NCBI RefSeq assembly: GCF_016892605.1
Contig: NZ_JAFEMV010000003.1
Coordinates: 62,001-126,000, forward strand
Length of the DNA stretch: 64,000 nucleotides
From: Desemzia sp. RIT 804
GTDB lineage: Bacteria; Bacillota; Bacilli; Lactobacillales; Carnobacteriaceae
Direction of reading: 5' to 3'
This document shows, in pieces, positions 41,323 to 48,710 of this stretch. The position numbers and the translations under genes were made by a program. The notes below the pieces were generated by a model. The model was not told the DNA's origin. It made no database searches and saw nothing but the letters and a program-made list of their open reading frames with translations. Within the stretch, counting starts at the first letter, position 1; each line of letters opens with the position of its first letter.

Positions 41323-42933
41323 TTATTCCAATGTCCAGTCTTGTATGTTGTATAAAGAACCAGCCCAGTATTCATTAATACCGCCATTCAAAGAATCATT
41401 TTTGATAACGATATCGTTTTGAGAATAAAGCGGCAGCATAGGCGATTGTTCTTGCAGCATAAGCTGGAAATCATCATAGATTTCTTTACGTTTTGTACTG
41501 TCGGTTTCCGCTTTCCCTTTTTCCAGTAATGCATCAATTTCTGCGTTCTCGATTTGTGAATAGTTGGAGCTGCCTGTAGATCCAAAGTAACTGGCTAAAT
41601 CTGGATCAACGGGGACAGCAATACCACCAAGGTAAAGATCATAATCACCTGAACGTGCTTTTTCCAATGTAGTTGGGAAATCATAGGTTATTTGCTCAAC
41701 AGTGAATCCAACTGCTTCCAGATCCTGTTCGATCAGGTTAGCAGACTGTTCGCGGACTTTGTTTCCTGTTGGTACCATCAGTTCAATTGGATCATTCATG
41801 TCATAATTGGATTTCGCGATGTATTCTTTAGCCTTTTCAGGATCATAAGCGATCGGATCCAAATCTTCATCCATATAAGGACTAGCTGCAGTGTAAGGTC
41901 CATTGGTGACTTCTGCATTGCCTTTAAGTAAATTATCTACGATCGTATCGCGATTAACCGCGTGAGACATCGCCAATCGGATATTTTGATCGAATTTCTC
42001 GTTATTATAATAGACAAATTGATTGGTCCACGCAGGCTGCAGATTGACAGACAAACCGTCTACATTTTGCATAGTTTCGATATCGGAGATAGAAATCTCA
42101 CCGATCCCGCCACTCGCATTCATTGTTGCTCCGCCAGTCTGCAATTCGGTAGCTAGATTGGTCCCCGACATGATACGAATGAAGACATTCGGGATTTTAG
42201 GAACACCTCTGTAATAAGTATCATTTGCTTCAAGTTCCAGATAAGAGTCTTGGGCATACTTCACAAATTTATACGGTCCACTTGTTACACTGGGATTGGT
42301 AAAGACTTCAGATCCTGCCAATTCATCTAGAGGTACACTTTCTACCACATGCTTAGGTTGGATAAGAATATTGGTTCCGATCATTTCTTTTACATAGTTT
42401 GGATCCAACGGCCTTTTGGTTTTAAAAGTAACGGTCGTATCATCTACTGCAACCAAATTAGGGATCTCTGTGCCACTCTCCAATTTGCCGGAACTATCTA
42501 CTCCTTCCAACTCAGTGAGATACAGCCCTATTGTTTCCACTTCTGGATTCGCGAAAAGATTCAACGTAAATACAACATCCTCTGCTGTGATTGGTGTCCC
42601 ATCTGTCCAGACGGCATCTGGATTTAATTTAATCGTGTAGTTTTGATTATCAGTCGTTTCGAAGGACTCTGCTAATTTCGGCTCAAATTCCAACGGACTG
42701 GTCATTTCCAGCAGCGTATCGAAGTAAAAACGTTGAACCCATCTGGTGGAGACACTGCTCGCGTTGATAGGACTAAGATTCCCCATAGAATTGGTAACTC
42801 CTACGTAAAGTGTATCTTTCGAGCTGTTGTCTGCGGAACTTGTATCTGCCGCATCCGTATTGCTGCACGCTGCTAGAATAATCATCATTGCAACGGTAAA
42901 AAAGCTCATCATTTTTTTCGTGTATTTCTTCAT
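41323..42933 (-). CDS. Oligopeptide-binding lipoprotein OppA/DppA type (SBP family 5)
   Basis: A 536-residue extracytoplasmic binding protein. The signal peptide ends with the lipobox IILAACSNTD (Cys about residue 23), so it is anchored outside the membrane; then come the family 5 domains (SFETTDNQNYTIKLNPDAVW, YYNNEKFDQNIRLAMSHAVN). I prefer ATG 42933, 7 bases after GGAGG, to 42939. It captures peptides for the OppBCDF importer. Confidence 0.94.
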   Translation of the reverse strand: MKKYTKKMMSFFTVAMMIILAACSNTDAADTSSADNSSKDTLYVGVTNSMGNLSPINASSVSTRWVQRFYFDTLLEMTSPLEFEPKLAESFETTDNQNYTIKLNPDAVWTDGTPITAEDVVFTLNLFANPEVETIGLYLTELEGVDSSGKLESGTEIPNLVAVDDTTVTFKTKRPLDPNYVKEMIGTNILIQPKHVVESVPLDELAGSEVFTNPSVTSGPYKFVKYAQDSYLELEANDTYYRGVPKIPNVFIRIMSGTNLATELQTGGATMNASGGIGEISISDIETMQNVDGLSVNLQPAWTNQFVYYNNEKFDQNIRLAMSHAVNRDTIVDNLLKGNAEVTNGPYTAASPYMDEDLDPIAYDPEKAKEYIAKSNYDMNDPIELMVPTGNKVREQSANLIEQDLEAVGFTVEQITYDFPTTLEKARSGDYDLYLGGIAVPVDPDLASYFGSTGSSNYSQIENAEIDALLEKGKAETDSTKRKEIYDDFQLMLQEQSPMLPLYSQNDIVIKNDSLNGGINEYWAGSLYNIQDWTLE

Positions 42934-42951
42934 GTCCATTCCTCCAATATA

Positions 42952-43881
42952 CTAATTTATTGTGCCGTCAAAGGCATCTCGCAAACCGTCACCGATAAAG
43001 TTGATCGATAAAACAGCTAGTAAGATCATGATACCTGCTGGGATCCATAACCAAGGTTGGGTTGACAGGACCGTCAATGATTGTGCTTGAGATAATATAT
43101 TCCCCCAGCTCGAGGTAGGAGGCTGAATCCCCATCCCTAGAAAACTTAGTGAAGATTCTGTCAGTATTGCACTAGCCACTCCGAAAGTTGCGTTTACGAA
43201 AATACTGGATAGTACATTTGGTAAAATTTCTCGAAAAAGAATATGCGGCGTCGAGTAACCTATGGAAATCGCGGCTTGAATATATTCACTATTTTTGATA
43301 GACAACACATTCCCCCGAACAATACGACAAAGCTCTGGCCAATTCAGAAAACCAAGAATCAATGTAATGGTTCCTACACCCGGCCCTATAATACTGACCA
43401 ATACCAAGATGACCATGAATGAAGGAAAGGATTGAAAAATTTCAGTTATTCGCATGATCACACTGTCGATCTTACCTCCAAAATACCCTGCAATCAGTCC
43501 GAGCGTGGTTCCGATCATAGTGTATACGACCACTGAACTTACACCGACGAACAAAGAAACACGAGAACCGTAAAGCAGTCGGCTGAATACATCTCGACCG
43601 ACCTCATCCGTCCCCAACCAGTTAACAGCATTTGGCGCAGCTTCAAAATCCGGTGTGATCATGGTTGGATCAAAAGGAGCAATAAAAGGGGCCAATACAG
43701 CCACCAACACTAGGATTATGAACACAGCGGACCCGATGACAGCAGGTTTGTGTTTTAGAAAACGTCTGAAAATCATTTTACGATTGCTCTCTGTAGGCTT
43801 GTTGCCAGAAAAATTCTTTTCTTCGCGAAATGTTTCACCATTTCCATATACTAATTTGAAATCTGTACTTGTTGAACTCAT
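42952..43881 (-). CDS. Oligopeptide ABC transporter permease OppC/DppC
   Basis: A 309-residue permease with six expected spans. The N-terminal OppC segment (FRRFLKHKPAVIGSAVFIIL) and the EAA loop (YIQAAISIGYSTPHILFREILPN) are clear; WLGTDEVGRDVFSRLLYGSR is the typical periplasmic-loop block. It lies 14 bases after OppB. Confidence 0.94.
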   Translation of the reverse strand: MSSTSTDFKLVYGNGETFREEKNFSGNKPTESNRKMIFRRFLKHKPAVIGSAVFIILVLVAVLAPFIAPFDPTMITPDFEAAPNAVNWLGTDEVGRDVFSRLLYGSRVSLFVGVSSVVVYTMIGTTLGLIAGYFGGKIDSVIMRITEIFQSFPSFMVILVLVSIIGPGVGTITLILGFLNWPELCRIVRGNVLSIKNSEYIQAAISIGYSTPHILFREILPNVLSSIFVNATFGVASAILTESSLSFLGMGIQPPTSSWGNILSQAQSLTVLSTQPWLWIPAGIMILLAVLSINFIGDGLRDAFDGTIN

Positions 43882-43895
43882 CTTATTCCTCCTCT

Positions 43896-44852
43896 CTAAT
43901 TCTCGTTAAGACGAATACGCGGATCTGCCGCTGCGTAAAAGACATCCGTGAGCATATTGGCAAACAATACAGCAATCGCAGACAATAGCGTTATAGCCAT
44001 TAGCACGTTATAATCACGAGCTTGGATAGATGAAATAGTCAATGCCCCCAGTCCAGGCCATTGAAAAATCTGCTCCGTCACAATAGCTCCGCCGATAAGT
44101 TTAGGAATATCTGTACCTACAATAGTGATGATAGGAATCAAAGCATTTCTTACACCATGCCTGAAAATGATATTTTGAGGTTTCAAGCCTTTTGCCTTGG
44201 CTGTACGTAAGTAATTCTCGCCAAAAATTTCAATCATGCTGGAACGCACATAGCGAATCATATTTGCCGAGATAGTTGTGGCGATCACCAATACTGGTAA
44301 TATCAAATGATGGACACGTTCCAAGAATCCACCTTCTGACCCAAGATCATGCATACCGCCAGTCGGAAACCATTCCAATTGGACAGCAAATACATAAATA
44401 AAAATCAGTCCTAAGAAGAAATTTGGAATCGATACTCCAAGAAAAGAGGTTCCGGTAATGAGGTAATCGACCCAGCTTTTTTGTTTCACAGCACTATAGA
44501 CTCCTAATGGGATCGCTATGAGATAGGCCACTATCAATGAAGTTCCCATCAGCAGAAACGTAGGACCTACTCTTTCTAGAAGCATATTCGATACCGGCTG
44601 ACGGGTTGCAAATGAGATCCCAAGGTCGCCTTGAATGAAATTTTTCAGCCAATGCCCATAACGAATGAGCAGCGGTTTATTCAGCCCAAGATTCTCACGA
44701 GTCTGCTCAAGCTGGGCCTCTGTGGCGTCAGAACTCACATATAAAGTTGCTGGATCGCCTGGTGAGAAATTGATGATCAAAAAAGAAAGAAAAGTGATTA
44801 ATAGGAGAACAATCATCCCAACTAAAAAGCGTTTCACAAGATATTTTTTCAT
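43896..44852 (-). CDS. Oligopeptide ABC transporter permease OppB/DppB
   Basis: A 318-residue permease, first gene of the operon. It begins MKKYLVKRFLVGMIVLLLIT, has the conserved FSPGDPATLYV loop and the EAA motif YLRTAKAKGLKPQNIIFRHG as two family blocks. The ATG at 44852 follows GGAGG; 44873 is the weaker option. About 190 bases of leader RNA with a leader peptide and terminator stand between the promoter and this gene. Confidence 0.94.
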   Translation of the reverse strand: MKKYLVKRFLVGMIVLLLITFLSFLIINFSPGDPATLYVSSDATEAQLEQTRENLGLNKPLLIRYGHWLKNFIQGDLGISFATRQPVSNMLLERVGPTFLLMGTSLIVAYLIAIPLGVYSAVKQKSWVDYLITGTSFLGVSIPNFFLGLIFIYVFAVQLEWFPTGGMHDLGSEGGFLERVHHLILPVLVIATTISANMIRYVRSSMIEIFGENYLRTAKAKGLKPQNIIFRHGVRNALIPIITIVGTDIPKLIGGAIVTEQIFQWPGLGALTISSIQARDYNVLMAITLLSAIAVLFANMLTDVFYAAADPRIRLNEN

Positions 44853-44950
44853 ATCGATACCTCCATAGTACAAATTTTTATTTTGTAGTTGTTTATACTT
44901 GTTTTAACTGTTGAACCTTCACTCCTTTCTTCGAAAAAGCCATTTTGGAA

Positions 44951-45060
44951 AAAGAAAGAGCCCCTCGCAATGAGGGGCTCTTGTTTTATCAAGCCCCCAT
45001 GGTACAAAAACGAGGACTTAACTAATTGAATAGTCAAAGTCCTAGGGCTTAATTAATAAA
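44951..45060 (-). promoter_or_regulatory. Leader-peptide attenuator of the peptide-transport operon
   Basis: Minus-strand arms: segment 1 AAGCCCTAGGACTT (45050-45037), which is the end of the leader reading frame; segment 2 TAAGTCCT (45020-45013); segment 3 GGGGGCTT (44998-44991); segment 4 GAGCCCCTC (44980-44972 on the complementary reading); segment 5 GAGGGGCTC, ending near 44958 with TTTCTTTTT. Segment 1 can pair with 2 and 3 (AGGACTT/AAGTCCT and AAGCCC/GGGCTT). Segment 3 can instead pair with 4 (GGGGCTT/GAGCCCC), which would break the 4:5 terminator. A ribosome stalled on the Ile/Leu codons would cover segment 1 and favour 3:4. Pairing is read from the sequence; the regulation is inferred. 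Confidence 0.8.
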
Positions 45061-45113
45061 ATAATAGCGCGGGTGTTACTTAGATTATATGTATACAGTT
45101 GCTTGTTTGTCAT
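45042..45113 (-). CDS. Leader peptide rich in Ile/Leu (23 aa)
   Basis: A 23-residue reading frame starting MTNKQLYTY and ending AIILLIKP, with AAGGAGT seven bases before its ATG. Five consecutive codons near the end are ATT ATT TTA TTA ATT (Ile-Ile-Leu-Leu-Ile), an unusual run in so short a frame. The last codons, AAG CCC TAG, form the first arm of the attenuator. It should act only in cis as a sensor of charged tRNA-Ile and tRNA-Leu during transcription of the oppBCA operon. I know of no annotated relative; the assignment rests on position, ribosome site, codon content and overlap with the hairpins. Confidence 0.75.
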   Translation of the reverse strand: MTNKQLYTYNLSNTRAIILLIKP

Positions 45114-45151
45114 AAGTAACACTCCTTGTTTGTGAAATTTAATGTATCACT

Positions 45152-45180
45152 ACCTTACTGAAAACAAATGAGATAGTCAA
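45152..45180 (-). promoter_or_regulatory. Promoter of the peptide-transport operon
   Basis: On the minus strand TTGACT (45175-45180) and TAAGGT (45152-45157) are 17 bases apart, about 40 bases before the leader-peptide ATG. The -10 is a poor match. Confidence 0.55.
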
Positions 45181-45398
45181 CCTTTAAATCTAATCTTTTT
45201 ATCATTAACATAACCAAATTTTAATAGTTAGCGGTTTCAATTCCTGCTATACGTATATTTATACACTTTAAAATTATTTCAAAAAAATCAACATCTTTAA
45301 TTTATTTACGGAGGTTAGGTGAATTTTTCAAACATCGTTGCTTCGAATATTATTTGTTGTTATGAAATGTGCAATTCACTATAAATGTATCGCTGAAT
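45181..45398. other. Intergenic stretch without visible genes
   Basis: AT-rich DNA between the transporter promoter and the phosphatase terminator. No frame with a ribosome site and no hairpin of note is seen. Confidence 0.5.
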
Positions 45399-45457
45399 AT
45401 AGATGTTTCCCCTTGTACTCAAGTCTTTGTTAGTACAAGGGGAAACATCTATTTTTT
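45399..45457 (-). terminator. Bidirectional terminator after the phosphatase gene
   Basis: ATAGATGTTTCCCCTTGTACT pairs perfectly over 21 bp with its complement across a 12-base loop. The longer T-run is on the plus strand, but only the minus-strand phosphatase gene leads into it. Confidence 0.75.
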
Positions 45458-45507
45458 AAAGGAAGTATTTTTTCTGTTGTCATTATTAGGCTTCACAATC
45501 AATTATT

Positions 45508-46086
45508 CTATAAAGCTGAAAAATCATGGTTGATGATCTCAAGTAATTCAAAACGATCATTCGTGAACTCAAATTTTAGAATGCAACAGTTTCCTAAACG
45601 CTCTTTTTGGTCCACGTCACTTGTATGCGCCCAACTTCTCATAAACTGTCTACATGCCGCTCCATGAGATACTGCTAGTACTGTCTGCTTTTTTTCTTCT
45701 TTCATTATTTCATACAATGTTTTAGAAACTCTCTCTCTGAACTGCATCTCTTCTTCTCCACCATAAGCTGCAAAAAAGTCTCCGTAAGGCAAAGGCGGAT
45801 TCAAATATTCATGTTCTGCTTCAAATAATCCAAAATTCCATTCCTTTAATCCTTTAATTCTCTTGTACTCCTTATTCGTTACAAGCTCTAATGTGTCACA
45901 AGCACGTTCAGAAGTTGAAGAATAAGCACTATCAAAATCGATTTTATTATCTAAAAAGTATTTACCCGCTATGATTGCTTGATTTTTTCCTTTATCTGTT
46001 AATGGTGAATCGCACCAGCCTTGGATTTTCTTTTGTTGATTAAAAAAGGTTTCACCGTGTCTCATTAAATACAATATTTTTGACAT
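45508..46086 (-). CDS. Histidine phosphatase family protein
   Basis: A 192-residue phosphoglycerate-mutase-like phosphatase, with LYLMRHGETFFN at the start, DSAYSSTSERACDTLEL and AVSHGAACRQF. It is a paralogue of 21973-22569 (same order and the shared KKIQGWCDSPLT). The ATG at 46086 follows GGAGGG. It stands alone, with the 52-bp tandem repeats about 190 bases upstream. Substrate unknown. Confidence 0.9.
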   Translation of the reverse strand: MSKILYLMRHGETFFNQQKKIQGWCDSPLTDKGKNQAIIAGKYFLDNKIDFDSAYSSTSERACDTLELVTNKEYKRIKGLKEWNFGLFEAEHEYLNPPLPYGDFFAAYGGEEEMQFRERVSKTLYEIMKEEKKQTVLAVSHGAACRQFMRSWAHTSDVDQKERLGNCCILKFEFTNDRFELLEIINHDFSAL

Positions 46087-46276
46087 ATCATTACCCTCCA
46101 TCTTTGATATTCTTCGAAACTTCTCCAATTACTTACTACTACTGTTTCTCATGTTGATTATTTTCAAATTCCTTAATAGTTTTATTAATATCCTTTAGTT
46201 GATACCACTTATACCTATTTCAAAAGGTTTTAACTCATACGCCGTTATTGAAAATGCAGTTTTAAACTCCTTACAG

Positions 46277-46540
46277 TACTCAATAGGCGTTCAACTACCA
46301 TATAAGTAGAGGGTTATCTTCCTTATGGTACTCAATAGGTGTTCAACTACCATATGAGTAGAGGGTTATCTTCCTTATGGTACTCAATAGGTGTTCAACT
46401 ACCATATGAGTAGAGAGCTATTTTCCTTATGGTACTCAATAGGCGTTCAACTACCATATGAGTAGAGGGTTATCTTCCTTATGGTACTCAATAGGTGCTC
46501 AACTACCATATGAGTAGAGAGCTATTTTCCTTATGGTACT
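46277..46540. repeat. Tandem array, five 52-bp units
   Basis: Five head-to-tail units of exactly 52 bp start at 46277, 46329, 46381, 46433 and 46485, with a four-base start of a sixth at 46537. Each unit begins TACTCAATAGG and contains ACTACCATATGAGTAGAG and CTTATGG. Each holds two inverted pairs, TACTCA/TGAGTA and ACCATA/TATGGT. The units differ at few sites: GGGTTATCTTCC in copies 1, 2 and 4, GAGCTATTTTCC in copies 3 and 5, so a 104-bp pair seems to have been duplicated. There are no unique spacers, so it is not a CRISPR array. The rest of the region (46087-46276 and 46541-46781) shows no gene. Confidence 0.9.
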
Positions 46541-46781
46541 TAAAAATAGATGAAAGAAATTTTTAAATAAGCTAAAAAGAAAATAGTGCGCAATTTTAAC
46601 TACTATAAAATCCCTAAAAACTTGTTACAAAGACATTTTAACGGATTTCTCTACCAAACTTGGAATACATGATATGTCCTCCTTCATTGCGATAAATACA
46701 GCTTACACCTTGTAGTCGACTCCAACGCAACTAAAAAGGTTAGATTTATACAAAATTATTCATTTTGGGCTTTTCAAAAGG

Positions 46782-46819
46782 AAAAAAGGTACTCTCCAAT
46801 GATAGGAAAGTACCTTTTT
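46782..46819 (-). terminator. Terminator of the ABC exporter operon
   Basis: On the minus strand AAAAAGGTACTT and AGTACCTTTTTT pair around a 15-base loop, directly after the second exporter gene. Confidence 0.8.
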
Positions 46820-46823
46820 AAGT

Positions 46824-48710
46824 TTAACTCATTTCAAAAGCACCAGTGTATAATTGGTAGTATTCTCCCTCTTGAGAAATCAATTCTTCATGGTTTCCTC
46901 GTTCAATGATTCTTCCTTGTTCCATCACCATGATTGCATCTGAATTGCGAACCGTTGACAGGCGATGGGCGATTACAAATACCGTCCGTCCTTCCATCAA
47001 TGCATCCATTCCAGTTTGCACAATGGCTTCTGTTCTGGTATCAATACTAGAAGTAGCTTCGTCTAGTATCAAAACTGGCGGATTCGCTACTGCGGCTCTG
47101 GCGATTGCTAACAATTGGCGTTGTCCTTGAGAAAGTGAACCACCATCACCCGTTAATTCTGTATCATAACCATGGGGCAATTGTCTGATGAAGAAATCAG
47201 CATTCACTAGTTTAGCAGCTGCTTCAATTTCTTCATCCGTTGCATCTAATCTTCCGTATCGAATATTGTCTTTGATCGTTCCTGTGAATAAATGTGTGTC
47301 TTGTAAGACGATTCCTAATGACCTTCTTAGATCATCTTTTTTTATCTGTTTCACGTCGATCCCGTCATAAGTGATGGTCCCCTTTTGAATATCGTAGAAG
47401 CGATTGATCAAATTGGTGATCGTTGTTTTTCCAGCTCCAGTAGCCCCAACAAAAGCAATCTTTTGACCCGGTTTAGCAAATAAATTGATATTGTGCAAGA
47501 TGGTTTTATTGGAATTATACCCGAACGTCACATCGTTAAAACGTACATCACCTGTTAGCTCCGTGTATACAGCTTCATTGCTGGCAGTTGTTTGTTTCCA
47601 AGCCCAACTACCTGTGCGTTGTTTAGTTTCTTCGATTTTTCCGTCAGCCTGCTTAATAATATTTACTAACTCAATCGTGCCACTATCTTCCTCAGGTTTT
47701 TCATCTAATAAACTGAAAATGCGTTCTGCACCTGCTAAAGAAAGAATGATCGCGTTAAATTGTTGCGTAATCTGTGCTACAGGCATGGTGATACTTTTCG
47801 TGAATTGGACAAAAGAAGCGATACTACCTATCGTTAATGCTGTGAGTCCTGTAATCGAAAGAACAGCCCCTATTACAGCCGTTAATAAATACATAAAGTT
47901 TCCAATATTTCCCATGATCGGCATTAAAATATTCGCATAAGTGTTTGCTTTTGTGGCATTTTCTCTCAGCTCTTCATTCAATTCACTGAAATCAGCAATA
48001 GCCTCTTCTTCATGATTAAATACTTTTACTACTTTTTGTCCTTCTATCATCTCTTCTACATAACCATTCAGCGTACCTAAAGCAGCTTGCTGGATAGAGA
48101 AGTAACGACCACTTTTGCTACCAATCGTACGAATGACAGCCACCATGATCCCAACCATACATAAGACAAATAAAGTCATCGGGATATTAATAATAAACAT
48201 GGCAATAATGATCGATAAAATCATGATCAACGAAGAAAAAACTTGCGGGATCGATTGACTGATCATTTGTCTTAATGTGTCCGTATCATTCGTATAATGG
48301 CTCATGATATCACCCGTTGCATTGCTATCAAAATAACGAATAGGTAAAGATTCCATATGCGTAAACATTTCATCTCGAATGTCTTTTAAGATTCCCTGTG
48401 ACACAGTCACCATTGTGCGATTAAAAATATAAGTAAATAAAGCACCGGTCAAATACAGTATAGCCATCAAACCAATAATACTAGCTAAATTCGAATAATC
48501 AGGTGTTTCTTGAATAAGAAGAGGCGCAATGTAATCATCGATCAATATTTTCGTAAAGCTGATCCCAATCGCATTGGATGCTGCACTAATAATGATACTG
48601 ATGACCACGATGATGATCCGTAATTTATATTGCTTAGTTGCATAAGAAAGAATGCGTTTAAATATTTTTAACGGACTAACAGTTGGTCTCGTAATTGGTC
48701 TATTCTTCAA
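46824..48710 (-). CDS. Heterodimeric ABC exporter, subunit with consensus ATPase site (LmrD-like)
   Basis: A 628-residue half-transporter: six spans (about 25-340), then a nucleotide-binding domain with Walker A FVGATGAGKTTITN, signature LSQGQRQLLAIARA and Walker B LILDEATSSIDT, with the catalytic Glu present. The start is a TTG at 48710, overlapping the upstream gene by 11 bases, after GGAGGG. It pairs with the product of 48700-50436. Such pairs expel drugs or lipids. Control is by the MarR gene at the operon head. Confidence 0.92.
   Translation of the reverse strand: MKNRPITRPTVSPLKIFKRILSYATKQYKLRIIIVVISIIISAASNAIGISFTKILIDDYIAPLLIQETPDYSNLASIIGLMAILYLTGALFTYIFNRTMVTVSQGILKDIRDEMFTHMESLPIRYFDSNATGDIMSHYTNDTDTLRQMISQSIPQVFSSLIMILSIIIAMFIINIPMTLFVLCMVGIMVAVIRTIGSKSGRYFSIQQAALGTLNGYVEEMIEGQKVVKVFNHEEEAIADFSELNEELRENATKANTYANILMPIMGNIGNFMYLLTAVIGAVLSITGLTALTIGSIASFVQFTKSITMPVAQITQQFNAIILSLAGAERIFSLLDEKPEEDSGTIELVNIIKQADGKIEETKQRTGSWAWKQTTASNEAVYTELTGDVRFNDVTFGYNSNKTILHNINLFAKPGQKIAFVGATGAGKTTITNLINRFYDIQKGTITYDGIDVKQIKKDDLRRSLGIVLQDTHLFTGTIKDNIRYGRLDATDEEIEAAAKLVNADFFIRQLPHGYDTELTGDGGSLSQGQRQLLAIARAAVANPPVLILDEATSSIDTRTEAIVQTGMDALMEGRTVFVIAHRLSTVRNSDAIMVMEQGRIIERGNHEELISQEGEYYQLYTGAFEMS

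Noticed and set aside
44849-45037. Sixty-two-codon frame upstream of oppB on the minus strand
   Set aside because: It runs through the terminator hairpin and lacks a ribosome site; the 23-codon frame at 45042-45113 explains the region better.
46277-46540. Possible CRISPR array
   Set aside because: The 52-bp units are contiguous and nearly identical along their whole length, so there are no unique spacers, and no cas gene is nearby.
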